Assembly (NCBI RefSeq): GCF_031624635.1
Contig: NZ_JAMQOQ010000005.1
Span: 1-64,000, forward strand
Source: Halogeometricum sp. S3BR5-2
GTDB taxonomy: Archaea > Halobacteriota > Halobacteria > Halobacteriales > Haloferacaceae
Length of the DNA: 64,000 bases
Direction: 5' to 3'
Shown piece after piece: positions 7,526 through 16,381 of this stretch (positions are counted from its first letter, which is position 1; each line of letters begins with the position of its first letter). The notes below the pieces were generated by a model. That model saw only the letters and a list, made by a program, of their open reading frames with translations, did no database searches and was not told the DNA's origin. The position numbers were made by a program, and so were the translations under genes.

Positions 7526-9586
7526 GTGTCTAAACAGGTCGGCCGCGTCGACACGCTGTTCGTCCACGAGACGAACGACGACTTCCTCGTCGTCGTCCAA
7601 CGGGACGGAGAGCGCGTCTTCCGCGCCGTGCTCGAACTGAAGGAGACGAGCGCCGGCCCCCGCCCCGCGAAGTTCCGCGTCAAGCGCGGGTCGTCGGACG
7701 AACCCCGAGACCCGAGCCAGTTCGTCGAACTGGCCCGCAGAGCCGAGCGAATCCGCATCTCCCAGCAGACTTCCAAGAGCCGCCGCGACGAGTTCCGCGA
7801 GATGCTGGAGGGCTACCAGTTGGAAGCCCTCGTCGTTCGGACCTGCCGCTTCTGCGCCTCGAACGGCCGCTACTCGCCCATCACCGAGGAGACGGCCATC
7901 AAGACGGACAACGAGTACATCTGTCCGGACTGCGCGAAGCGGGAATTAGAGCGGGAACTCGACTTCTCCGGGACGGGAGCGATGACGCAGGCCGCACAGG
8001 AGCGACTCGAAGCCCTCCTCCTCGAAACGCAGGACCTCGGCCGCATCTCGAACCTGTTGAAAGGGGGGCTCGACCCCGACCTCACGAAGTTCGACACCGT
8101 CTCGGCGACGACGGACGACGTGGAGTTGGTCTCCACCTCGACGCTCGACCTGCACCCGAAACTCCAGTCGATGGTGGAGGGCCGCTTCGACACCCTCCTT
8201 CCCGTGCAGTCGCTCTCCGTCGACAACGGTCTGTTCGACGGCAGGGACCAACTCGTCGTGTCCGCGACGGCGACGGGGAAGACGCTCGTCGGCGAACTCG
8301 CGGGCGTGAACCGCGCGCTCGAAGGAAAGGGGAAGATGCTCTTCTTGGTTCCGCTGGTCGCCCTCGCCAACCAGAAGCACGAGGACTTCGAGGAGCGCTA
8401 CGGCGACGACCTGAACGTCACCATCCGCGTCGGCGCCTCGCGCATCAACGACGACGGCAACCGCTTCGACCCGAACGCCGACGTCATCGTCGGCACCTAC
8501 GAGGGAATCGACCACGCCCTGCGGACGGGCAAGGACCTCGGGGACATCGCCACCGTCGTCATCGACGAGGTGCACACGCTCAAGGAGGACGAACGCGGCC
8601 ACCGCCTCGACGGGATGATCTCTCGTCTCAAGCACTACTGCGAGGAGCGACAGGAGCGACGGAGCAACTACGGGGGCGCGCAGTACGTCTACCTCTCCGC
8701 GACGGTCGGGAACCCGGAGACGCTGGCGCAGAAACTCCGAGCGACGCTCATCGAGTTCGAGGAGCGACCCGTCCCCATCGAGCGCCACGTCACGTTCGCC
8801 GACGGCCGCGAGAAACCCGACATCATCAACAAACTCGTCAGGCGGGAGTTCGACACGAAGTCCTCGAAGGGCTACCGGGGCCAGACCATCGTGTTCACCA
8901 ACTCCCGGCGGCGCTGCCACGAGATATCCAGAAAACTGGAGTACGACGCGGCGCCGTACCACGCCGGCCTCGACTACCGTCGCCGCAAGCAGGTCGAACG
9001 GCAGTTCGGCAACCAGGATTTGGCCGCCGTCGTCACCACCGCGGCGCTGGCCGCCGGCGTCGACTTCCCCGCCTCGCAGGTGGTGTTCGACACGCTGGCG
9101 ATGGGCATCGAGTGGCTCTCGGTGCAGGAGTTCGAGCAGATGCTCGGGCGGGCGGGGCGGCCGGACTACCACGACCAAGGGACGGTGTACCTCCTCGTCG
9201 AACCCGACGCCTCCTACCACAACTCCATGGAGATGACGGAGGACGAGGTGGCGTTCAAACTCCTGAAGGGGGAGATGGAGGACGTCGTCACCGTCTACGA
9301 CGAGTCCGCCGCCGCCGAGGAGACGCTGGCGAACATCACCGTGGCGGGCAAGAAGGCGAAACGGCTGAACGACCGGATGCTCGGCGACGTGCCGACGAAG
9401 CACGCCGTCGGAAAGCTCCTGGAGTGGAAGTTCATCGACGGCTTCGAGCCGACGCCGCTCGGCCGCGCCGTCTGCCGGCACTTCCTCGCGCCGCGGGACG
9501 CCTTCCGCATCCTCGACGGCATCCGCGGCGGTCTGAGCCCGTACGACGTCGTCGCAGAGATGGAACTGGCCGACGAGGAACTGTAG
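7526..9586 (+). CDS. DEAD/DEAH-box helicase, Ski2-like, with N-terminal zinc-binding domain
   Basis: A 686-aa superfamily 2 helicase starting at GTG 7526. The N-terminal ~100 residues are family-specific, followed by a four-Cys zinc site (CRFC at 107-110, CPDC at 133-136). The core has motif I SATATGKT (246-253), motif II DEVH, motif III SAT and motif VI QMLGRAGRP, the last typical of Ski2/Hel308-like enzymes. It presumably unwinds nucleic acid using ATP; DNA or RNA cannot be decided. The C-terminal part lacks the Hel308 ratchet signature I would expect, so it is a separate archaeal branch. Monocistronic. Confidence 0.9.
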   Translation: MSKQVGRVDTLFVHETNDDFLVVVQRDGERVFRAVLELKETSAGPRPAKFRVKRGSSDEPRDPSQFVELARRAERIRISQQTSKSRRDEFREMLEGYQLEALVVRTCRFCASNGRYSPITEETAIKTDNEYICPDCAKRELERELDFSGTGAMTQAAQERLEALLLETQDLGRISNLLKGGLDPDLTKFDTVSATTDDVELVSTSTLDLHPKLQSMVEGRFDTLLPVQSLSVDNGLFDGRDQLVVSATATGKTLVGELAGVNRALEGKGKMLFLVPLVALANQKHEDFEERYGDDLNVTIRVGASRINDDGNRFDPNADVIVGTYEGIDHALRTGKDLGDIATVVIDEVHTLKEDERGHRLDGMISRLKHYCEERQERRSNYGGAQYVYLSATVGNPETLAQKLRATLIEFEERPVPIERHVTFADGREKPDIINKLVRREFDTKSSKGYRGQTIVFTNSRRRCHEISRKLEYDAAPYHAGLDYRRRKQVERQFGNQDLAAVVTTAALAAGVDFPASQVVFDTLAMGIEWLSVQEFEQMLGRAGRPDYHDQGTVYLLVEPDASYHNSMEMTEDEVAFKLLKGEMEDVVTVYDESAAAEETLANITVAGKKAKRLNDRMLGDVPTKHAVGKLLEWKFIDGFEPTPLGRAVCRHFLAPRDAFRILDGIRGGLSPYDVVAEMELADEEL

Positions 9587-9666
9587 CGGGTATACCCCTG
9601 GGAAACCGGCAAACGGCAGCCGCGTGAACCTGTATCCTTTTCTGACGGGGGTGTTTCGGTGACGGT

Positions 9667-11529
9667 GTGGTAACGATAACCCCGAGTGTCGTCGTCGTCT
9701 TCGCGGTTATCCTCCTCGCGTTGGCGTTCTTCGCCACCGAACCGGTGCCGGTGGACGTCACCGCACTCGGGGTGATGGTGACGCTGATGCTCGCGCAACC
9801 GGCCTCCGAGTGGCTGGTGGCGTTCGGCCTCCTCGCCGAGCCGATTCTCCTGTTCGACCCCTACCCGCAGCAGGCGCTCTCTGGGTTCGCCAGCACGGCG
9901 ACGCTGACGGTGCTGGCGATGTTCATCCTGAGCGAGGGCGTCCAGCGGACCGGCATCGTCCAGATGCTCGGCGCGAAAATCGCGTCGTTCACCGGCGACA
10001 GCGAGTCCCGGCAGTTGGGGGCGACCATCGGCGTCGTCGGCCCCATCTCGGGCTTCATCAACAACACCGCCGCCGTCGCCATCCTGCTGCCGATGGTGAC
10101 CGACCTCGCCGAACGCGGCGGCACCTCGCCGTCGAAACTGCTCCTGCCGCTGTCGTACGCCTCCATGTTCGGCGGGATGCTCACGCTCATCGGCACGTCG
10201 ACGAACATCCTCGCCTCGGACCTCTCGGGCCGCCTCATCGGCCGGACGTTCACCATGTTCGAGTTCACGCAGTTGGGACTCGCCGTGAGCGTCGTCGGCA
10301 CCGTCTACTTGCTCACCGTGGGGAAGTGGCTCACGCCCGAGCGCATCAAACCCGAACGCGACCTGACCGAGGAGTTCGAGATGAGCGACTACCTGACCGA
10401 AGTCGTCGTCCGGGAGGACTCGCCGCTGGTGGGCCAGCAGGTCCAACGGGCGCTCGTGGAGACGGAGTTCGACGTGGACCTCATCCAACTCATCCGCGGC
10501 GGCGAGGTATTCCTCGAACCCCTCGGCCCGAAAGAGATCCAGTCCGGTGACGTGTTCGCGCTTCGAACCGACCGCGACACGCTCGTCGAACTGCTCGACG
10601 TGGAGGGCTTAGACCTCGTTCCGGTCACCGTCGACGAGGCGGAACTGGAGGCGGGCGAGTCCGGGCAGAACCTCGTGGAAGTCGTCGTCGCGCCGGGTTC
10701 GTCGCTCGTCGGCGAGTCGCTGGCCTCGGCGAGTTTCCGCCAGCGATACGACGCCACCGTCCTCGCCCTCCGCCGCGGCGGGGAACTCGTCCGTCGGCGG
10801 ATGGACAACATCTCGCTCCGGGTCGGCGACACGCTCCTCGTGCAGGCGACGACCGAGAGCGTCGAACGCCTCGACAACAACCGCGACTTCATCGTCGCCC
10901 AAGAGGTCCACCGGCACGACTACCGCGAGGAGAAAATTCCCGTCGCCATCGGCATCGTCGCCGTCGTCGTCGCTCTCGCGGCGCTGAACGTCGTCCCCAT
11001 CGTCGTCTCGGCGCTCGCCGGCGCGTTGGCGATGGTGGCGACGCGGTGTCTCCGCCCGCCGGAACTGTACGACGCCGTCCAGTGGGACGTCATCTTCCTC
11101 CTCGCGGGCGTCATCCCTCTCGGCATCGCCATGGAGAACTCGGGGGCGGCGGCACTGCTCGCGGAGTTCGTCGTGCTGTCGGGCGACGTGCTCCCCCTCG
11201 TCGGCGTTCTCGGGGTGTTCTACCTCGTCACCGCCCTGCTGACGAACGTCGTCTCGAACAACGCGAGCGTCGTGCTCATGGTTCCGGTCGCCGTCGAGGC
11301 GGCGGAGACGCTCGGCGCGAACGCGTTCGCGTTCATCCTCGCGGTGACGTTCGCGGCGTCGACGGCGTTCATGACGCCCGTCGGCTACCAGACGAACCTC
11401 TTCGTCTACGGCCCCGGCGGCTACCGCTTCACGGACTACCTGCGGGTCGGCGCCCCCCTGCAACTGCTGTTCGCGGTGGTGACGACGGTCGGAATCGCCG
11501 CGTGGTGGGGTCTCACGCCGCCCGCGTGA
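9667..11529 (+). CDS. SLC13/DASS-type permease with two TrkA-C (RCK_C) domains
   Basis: A 620-aa transporter with the inserted-domain layout of the CitT/SLC13-like family. N-terminal TM helices contain the SNT-like motif GFINNTAAVAILLP and GTSTNI, two soluble TrkA-C domains occupy about 235-320 and 330-410, and a second TM bundle has TNVVSNNASVVLM and MTPVGYQTN. The symmetric N-N-T motifs bind sodium and the carboxylate or sulfate substrate in known relatives. TrkA-C domains suggest ligand gating. The start is GTG at 9667. The substrate (dicarboxylate, sulfate or other anion) cannot be told. Confidence 0.9.
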   Translation: MVTITPSVVVVFAVILLALAFFATEPVPVDVTALGVMVTLMLAQPASEWLVAFGLLAEPILLFDPYPQQALSGFASTATLTVLAMFILSEGVQRTGIVQMLGAKIASFTGDSESRQLGATIGVVGPISGFINNTAAVAILLPMVTDLAERGGTSPSKLLLPLSYASMFGGMLTLIGTSTNILASDLSGRLIGRTFTMFEFTQLGLAVSVVGTVYLLTVGKWLTPERIKPERDLTEEFEMSDYLTEVVVREDSPLVGQQVQRALVETEFDVDLIQLIRGGEVFLEPLGPKEIQSGDVFALRTDRDTLVELLDVEGLDLVPVTVDEAELEAGESGQNLVEVVVAPGSSLVGESLASASFRQRYDATVLALRRGGELVRRRMDNISLRVGDTLLVQATTESVERLDNNRDFIVAQEVHRHDYREEKIPVAIGIVAVVVALAALNVVPIVVSALAGALAMVATRCLRPPELYDAVQWDVIFLLAGVIPLGIAMENSGAAALLAEFVVLSGDVLPLVGVLGVFYLVTALLTNVVSNNASVVLMVPVAVEAAETLGANAFAFILAVTFAASTAFMTPVGYQTNLFVYGPGGYRFTDYLRVGAPLQLLFAVVTTVGIAAWWGLTPPA

Positions 11530-11576
11530 GACCCGAGCGAAACGCTTTACCGCCGGACGGACTGAACCGTAGACGC

Positions 11577-11649
11577 GGGACCGTGGGTTAGCCTGGTATA
11601 CTTCGGGCCTTGGGTGCCCGTGACCCCGGTTCGAATCCGGGCGGTCCCA
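11577..11649 (+). tRNA. tRNA-Pro (anticodon TGG)
   Basis: 73 nt with acceptor GGGACCG/CGGTCCC and discriminator A. The anticodon stem is CGGGC/GCCCG with loop CTTGGGT (anticodon TGG), and the T-arm is CCCCG-GTTCGAA-TCCGGGC-like. CCA is not encoded. No intron is visible. It lies 48 nt after the SLC13 permease and is followed by a hairpin and an echo of its own 3' tail. Confidence 0.93.
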
Positions 11650-11687
11650 CTATTTCTGTCCGAGCGAAGCGAGGACGAAACCGTGCC
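11643..11687 (+). terminator. Hairpin in the tRNA-Pro trailer
   Basis: TTTCtGTCC (11653-11661) pairs with GGACgAAA (11673-11680) around GAGCGAAGCGA. The outer GGT/ACC bases include the tRNA acceptor strand. The loop motif GAGCGAAGCGAGGA at 11662-11675 matches GAACGAAGTGAGGA after the tRNA-His copy. It may assist termination or tRNase Z processing. Confidence 0.4.
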
Positions 11688-11697
11688 GAGCGACCGG

Positions 11698-11718
11698 GGT
11701 TCGAATCCGGGCGGCCCC
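11698..11718 (+). repeat. Echo of the tRNA-Pro 3' tail
   Basis: GGTTCGAATCCGGGCGG at 11698-11714 repeats 11628-11644 exactly, 70 nt downstream and on the same strand, with GCCCC in place of GTCCC after it. No complete tRNA surrounds it. The rest of 11719-11979 has no gene or RNA that I can support. Confidence 0.6.
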
Positions 11719-11979
11719 GTTTCGCCGTGTTACCTCGTCGGGTCGCACTCCGCGCGACTGCTCTCGCGAGACGCCTCGCGTCTCGTGCACCCCGCCGAAA
11801 TCTGGAGCAAAAAGGGCCGAGACTCGCCTCTGTGTAGTGGACGTGACGACGGGTGAGAGCGGAGGGAAGGAACAAACGGGGTTCGAGTAGGAGAGACCCA
11901 CGGTCGGCCGAGGCCGAGCGAGCGGTTCGCCCCTTCGAGCGTTTTCCCGACCTCGAACTGTCGAGGCGTTGGGGTTTAT

Positions 11980-13905
11980 GTGCGCCGGTTCGGAATCTGC
12001 CCCGTGTCACTCCTTCCCTCGGAAGACCGACCGACCCCGGTTCCCCTCGCGGACGTGTCCGTCGACGACGAGTTCTGGAACGGGCGATTGGCGACGAATC
12101 GCGAGACGACCATCGAGCATCAGTACGACCGACTCGGAGAGCGCTGCCTGCCGAACTTTCGGCGCGTCCGCGACGGAGAGACCGGCGGGTTTCGGGGGAT
12201 GTGCTTCGAGGACTCCGACGCCTACAAATGGCTCGAAGCCGCGAGCTACGTCCTCGCGAACCGCGACGACCCGGACCTGAAAGAGCGGGTAGACGAACTC
12301 GTCGACCTGATAGCGGCCGCTCAGGACGAGAACGGCTACCTGAACACGTACCACCAACTCGAGTTCGACGAGGAGCGCTGGACCAACGTTCGGAACCTCC
12401 ACGAACTGTACTGTGCGGGGCATCTCATCGAGGCGGCCGTCGCACATTACCGCGCGACCGGCGAGCGCTCGCTGCTGACGGTCGCCACGGAGTTCGCCGA
12501 CCACGTCGACCGGGTCTTCGGGACCGGCGAGGGCGAACTCGACGCGGCGCCGGGGCACGAAGAGATCGAACTCGCGCTGGTGAAACTCCATCGCGCGACC
12601 GACGAGGAGCGCTATCTCGAGTTGGCGAGGTACTTCGTCGACGCGCGGGGCACGACCGGGCGCTTCGAGTGGGAGACCGATCACGCCGAGGAACTCCCGG
12701 GCGACGAGGAGTGGCACACCGGGTCGGAGTACGACCCGACCTACTACCAGACGCACGCGCCGGTGCGCGCCCAAGAGACCGTGGAGGGTCACGCGGTTCG
12801 CGCGATGTACCTCTTCTGCGGCGCCGCCGACGTGGCCGGCGAGACGGACGACGAGGGCCTGCTCGACGCCCTGGTGGGACTCTGGCGCAACATGACCGAG
12901 CGGCGGACGTACGTCACCGGCGGCATCGGGTCGACGGCGGACGGCGAGCGCTTCACCGAGGACTACGACCTCCCGAATCGAACGGCGTACGCCGAGACCT
13001 GCGCGGCCGTCGGCAGCGTCTTCTGGAACCGCCGGCTGTTCCGTCTGACCGGCGAAGGACGCTTCTACGACGTCCTCGAACGGGCGCTGTACAACGGCGC
13101 GCTCGCCGGCACCTCGCTCGACGGCACCGCGTTCTTCTACGAGAACCCGCTCGAGAGCCTGGGCCACCACCACCGGAAGGGCTGGTTCGCCTGCGCGTGC
13201 TGCCCGCCGAACCTGGCCCGCCTGCTGGCGTCGCTCGGCGAGTACGTCTACGCGACGACCGACGGCGGGGTCTACGTGAACCTCTACGTCGGCAGCGAAA
13301 CCGAGGTCACGGTGGCGGGCGAAACCGTGTCGGTGACTCAGCGGACCGACTATCCGTGGGAGGGCTCCGTCGACCTCGAAATCGGAGTGGATTCGCCCGT
13401 CGAGGCGGCGCTACACCTCCGCGTCCCCGAGTGGTGCGCCGACGCCCGACTCAGCGTGAACGGCGAGCGGGTCGAGGGCGAGGCCGACGACGGCTACCGT
13501 ACCCTCGACCGGACGTGGCACGACGGCGACAGCGTCGAACTCTCCCTCAACCTCCCCGTCCGACGGATGATGGCCCACCCGGACCTCCCCGACGACGCCG
13601 GGCGCCTCGCCCTCCAGCGCGGCCCGCTCGTGTACTGCGTCGAGGAGACGGACGTCGACGTCCCGCCGTCGCGTCTGCGGATGGACTCCGAGGATTCGCT
13701 CGACGCCCGCTGGGATGAGGACCTGCTGGACGGCGTGGTCGCGCTCGAAGGTGAAACCCGCGTCGCCGGCACCGAGGGCTGGGACGGTCGTCTGTACCGG
13801 GAGTGGGAGGAGCACCGAGAGGAGAAGCGAGTCACCGCGGTTCCGTACTACGGGTGGGACAACCGCGAGGAGGGGCGGATGGCGGTCTGGCTTCCGACAA
13901 GGTAG
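11980..13905 (+). CDS. Glycoside hydrolase family 127 protein (beta-L-arabinofuranosidase type)
   Basis: A 641-aa protein with the (alpha/alpha)6 barrel and C-terminal beta domains of GH127 (formerly DUF1680). The zinc/cysteine catalytic set of HypBA1 is present: YAETC gives Glu339 and Cys341, and CACCPPN gives Cys407 and Cys408. Known members release beta-L-arabinofuranose through a Cys nucleophile. The start is GTG 11980, with GTG 12004 (VSLLPSEDRP) as an alternative. No signal peptide is seen, so the enzyme is probably cytoplasmic. There are no sugar transporters or arabinose-pathway genes beside it, so the physiological glycan is unclear. Confidence 0.9.
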   Translation: MRRFGICPVSLLPSEDRPTPVPLADVSVDDEFWNGRLATNRETTIEHQYDRLGERCLPNFRRVRDGETGGFRGMCFEDSDAYKWLEAASYVLANRDDPDLKERVDELVDLIAAAQDENGYLNTYHQLEFDEERWTNVRNLHELYCAGHLIEAAVAHYRATGERSLLTVATEFADHVDRVFGTGEGELDAAPGHEEIELALVKLHRATDEERYLELARYFVDARGTTGRFEWETDHAEELPGDEEWHTGSEYDPTYYQTHAPVRAQETVEGHAVRAMYLFCGAADVAGETDDEGLLDALVGLWRNMTERRTYVTGGIGSTADGERFTEDYDLPNRTAYAETCAAVGSVFWNRRLFRLTGEGRFYDVLERALYNGALAGTSLDGTAFFYENPLESLGHHHRKGWFACACCPPNLARLLASLGEYVYATTDGGVYVNLYVGSETEVTVAGETVSVTQRTDYPWEGSVDLEIGVDSPVEAALHLRVPEWCADARLSVNGERVEGEADDGYRTLDRTWHDGDSVELSLNLPVRRMMAHPDLPDDAGRLALQRGPLVYCVEETDVDVPPSRLRMDSEDSLDARWDEDLLDGVVALEGETRVAGTEGWDGRLYREWEEHREEKRVTAVPYYGWDNREEGRMAVWLPTR

Positions 13906-14094
13906 CCGCCGTCGGAACCGACGGAGTCGTCGCGACGGACCCGCGATGCTGATCCGAAAATGCTTCGTAACGTTTATGTCTCTAGATAGTGAATATCAGG
14001 TATATAGTTGTATGCCGCCACTATAGTAACCCGTTTTTCGAGTGGCTATGTATATACGCATAATTCCAATCCTCCCACCGTCCAATGGGGAAGT

Positions 14095-14268
14095 ATGCAC
14101 ACAGAAGCAGAACTCAACGACGAATTCGAACCCGTGGACGCCGACGAATGCACCGAGATGCGACTGGCCGCCGAAGTGGGGTACACGGTCGAAGCGCTCT
14201 CGACGCACTTCGAGTTCGACGAGGACACCGTTCGGCACCACCTCGACGGGCACTGCTCGCACTACTGA
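14095..14268 (+). CDS. Small HTH-like protein, 57 aa
   Basis: The ATG at 14095 gives a 57-aa acidic protein. CTEMRLAAEVGYTVEALSTHFEFDEDTVRHHLDGHC resembles a compact homeodomain-like helix-turn-helix (AAEVGYTVEALSTHF, then EDTVRHHL as recognition helix) common in tiny haloarchaeal proteins. Extension to 14008 would run into the TATA-rich promoter (GTATATA at 14050-14056) and is unlikely. Two Cys and three His near the C-terminus could bind a metal. The upstream 190 bases are AT-rich with several TATA-like strings. Function unknown, probably regulatory. Confidence 0.6.
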   Translation: MHTEAELNDEFEPVDADECTEMRLAAEVGYTVEALSTHFEFDEDTVRHHLDGHCSHY

Positions 14269-14407
14269 GTCGCTTCGTCTCGAAGGGGGGAGATAGAAGA
14301 CGGGGGTAGAGAAACGGGGAACAGGGGGGTACGCGGAGAGCCGAACGCGGCGGGGAAACCGACCGGGGGGTCGGAGGAACCGCGGACGGACGTCGCCGGG
14401 GGGCGAC

Positions 14408-14791
14408 TCAGTCCGTCGTCGCGGCCGTCGGACCGGACGCGGACGACGCGTTTTCGCGGCCTATCTGAACGCCGACGAGCAGCGACGCCGTTCCGACGCC
14501 GAGCACGAGAAATCCGAGGGCGATGGTGAGACTCGACGGGATGGGGAGGTTCGTGTGGACGCCGAACTGCGCGCCGCCGACGATGAGGAGGATATAGAGG
14601 AGCTGCCACCGGGAACGGGACGCGCGCAGGTCGCTCCGGAAGAACAGCAGTCCGACGACGGTCCAAGATATCCAGACGAAGAACGCGAGCCACGGGTCCC
14701 AGAAGCCGTCGACGTAAAGGACTGCGACGGGAACGGCGCCGACGGCGGCGCCGGAGAGGAGGGACGTGCGGTCGAACACACCGTGAATCAC
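14408..14791 (-). CDS. Small four-helix membrane protein
   Basis: A 127-aa hydrophobic protein with about four TM helices (LLSGAAVGAVPVAVLYVDG, AFFVWISWTVVGLLFF, LLYILLIVGGAQFGV and TIALGFLVLGVGTASLLVGV) and a polar Ser/Ala-rich tail. The start is GTG at 14791; a TATA-like AATTATTTGAC at about 14805-14815 would better fit GTG 14779 as a leaderless start. I recognise no family motif. Confidence 0.55.
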   Translation of the reverse strand: MIHGVFDRTSLLSGAAVGAVPVAVLYVDGFWDPWLAFFVWISWTVVGLLFFRSDLRASRSRWQLLYILLIVGGAQFGVHTNLPIPSSLTIALGFLVLGVGTASLLVGVQIGRENASSASGPTAATTD

Positions 14792-14874
14792 GGACGAGTT
14801 GTCAAATAATTGTCGATAGTCGGGCGGGACGACGCCGCACGTCCGGAGGGGCGGACGCCGAGACAGTCATGCGG

Positions 14875-15159
14875 TCAGTCGACCTCGGACCTCAACTCGG
14901 AGTCGAACTCCACGCCCGCCTCGCTCACTCGCACGAGTCCGCCTCCGTACGGGAAATTGACCGTGACGGCCGTCTCCGACGTGGTGAAGAGCGCTTCGAG
15001 GGCTTCCGGGTCGACCACGCTCGACACCGGCCGGAGGTCGAGCGGCTCGCAGTCGTTCGCCGCCGCGACCCGCGAGACGATCTCGTGTAACAGCGGTTCC
15101 CGGGGTGGTTCGTCAGTCGGAAGTGCGTCAGAATCGGCCCTCGTGGTATCGTTGCTCAT
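14875..15159 (-). CDS. HalOD1 output domain protein
   Basis: A 94-aa protein made almost entirely of a HalOD1 domain: an LLHEIVSRVAAANDCEP helix, the LRPVSSVVDPEALEALF signature, then strands TAVTVNFPYGGGLVRVSEAGVEF. HalOD1 is a haloarchaea-specific domain often fused behind sensor domains; here it stands alone, as is frequent. The role in signalling is unknown. It is divergent from the 331-aa membrane protein at 15372. Confidence 0.75.
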   Translation of the reverse strand: MSNDTTRADSDALPTDEPPREPLLHEIVSRVAAANDCEPLDLRPVSSVVDPEALEALFTTSETAVTVNFPYGGGLVRVSEAGVEFDSELRSEVD

Positions 15160-15371
15160 TGTTTCCCCTCTCCGACTGCGTCCGCGACGTCCGCACCGGC
15201 GTCACCGCGTTGCCGTCGTGATTCGTGTGATGACGCGTAGTAGCAAATAGATGGGGGTAGAGCCACTGAATCGCCAGTTCCTCGACAGGACTGTCGGTCG
15301 GTACGGCGGCGTCGAGCCGGATTTTTACGGCTCGCGCATCTACCGGCCGTCCCCGTCGAGGGTGACGACGC

Positions 15372-16367
15372 GTGACCGACGATACCCAGCACACCGAGAC
15401 GACGTCCGTCCGGCCCGCGAACAGCCTCCGCGCGGTGCGAGAGTGGATCCTCCTTCGAGGCGACAGAACGGTCGTGAGCGCCGGTATCGTCGGCGCCGTC
15501 CTCGTCGCCTTGACCGGACTGTCGCTCTCGGGTGAGTTCCCGCTCTCGGACCTGCAGGCGGTGTACTACGTCTACGGCGGCGTGATAAGCGGAAATCTCA
15601 CGCTCATCACCGTCGTCGTGTCCGTCAACCAGTTACTCCTGTCCCGCGAGTTCAGCGCGCCCGGCGAACTCCGTCGGCAGATATCTGACGTGATAGACTA
15701 CCGGCGCGATGTCGAGGACGCCGCCGGGCGAATCGCCCCGGTGGAACCGCTGGAGTTCCTTCGCCTGCTGCTCGAAGCGACGCGACAGGAATCGCAGGCG
15801 CTGGGCGGATTGGTCCGCGAGTCGGAGCTGGCCGTCGCCGACGAGATACTAGACGTGATGGCGACGCTCACGGAGGAGTTGGACCGCACCGACGAGCTGC
15901 TCGTCGGCGGCTCCTCAGGCACCATCGACGTGCTTTCGGCGATGCTGACGACGAACTACGCGCGGCAGATAAACGACCTCCGGCGGACGAAGCACGACCA
16001 CGAGGGAGACCTCCCCGACTCCGTCGAGGCGTCCGTCGACCGCCTCATCGACGGCCTCCAGAGCATCGACGTCGCCCGCCAGTACTTCAAGACGGTGTAC
16101 TTCAAACAGGAGCTGTCGTCGTTCTCGCGCGTCCTCCTCGTCACCGGCCTCCCCGCGGAGGGAGTCGCCATCGCGTCGCTGCTGTTCATGACCGTCGAGT
16201 CGGGAAATCCGGCCGCGGTGGACCACCTCAGGTTGTTGGTCCCGGTGTCGATAACGCTCGCGCTGACGCCGCTGGCCGTCCTCGCGTCGTTCATCGTTCG
16301 GACGGCGACGGTCAATCGCCGCACCGCGGCGACGATACCGTTCACCGCGCCGGAACAGGAGAAGTAG
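15372..16367 (+). CDS. Haloarchaeal membrane protein, unknown function (331 aa)
   Basis: Starts at GTG 15372. Two N-terminal TM helices (about 32-54 and 63-85) are followed by a long, mostly helical soluble region (about 90-235) rich in heptad-like Leu and acidic residues, then two TM helices (about 245-270 and 280-308). The arrangement suggests a membrane-anchored sensor or scaffold with a cytoplasmic coiled-coil middle. I recognise no catalytic motif. It is transcribed away from the HalOD1 gene and toward the ferredoxin gene. Confidence 0.7.
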   Translation: MTDDTQHTETTSVRPANSLRAVREWILLRGDRTVVSAGIVGAVLVALTGLSLSGEFPLSDLQAVYYVYGGVISGNLTLITVVVSVNQLLLSREFSAPGELRRQISDVIDYRRDVEDAAGRIAPVEPLEFLRLLLEATRQESQALGGLVRESELAVADEILDVMATLTEELDRTDELLVGGSSGTIDVLSAMLTTNYARQINDLRRTKHDHEGDLPDSVEASVDRLIDGLQSIDVARQYFKTVYFKQELSSFSRVLLVTGLPAEGVAIASLLFMTVESGNPAAVDHLRLLVPVSITLALTPLAVLASFIVRTATVNRRTAATIPFTAPEQEK

Positions 16368-16381
16368 TCCCCACTCCCGCG

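Noticed and set aside
11853-13718. A 621-codon frame overlapping the GH127 gene in another phase
   Set aside because: Translation is Arg/Pro/Gly-rich without domains; the 11980-13905 frame has the full enzyme.
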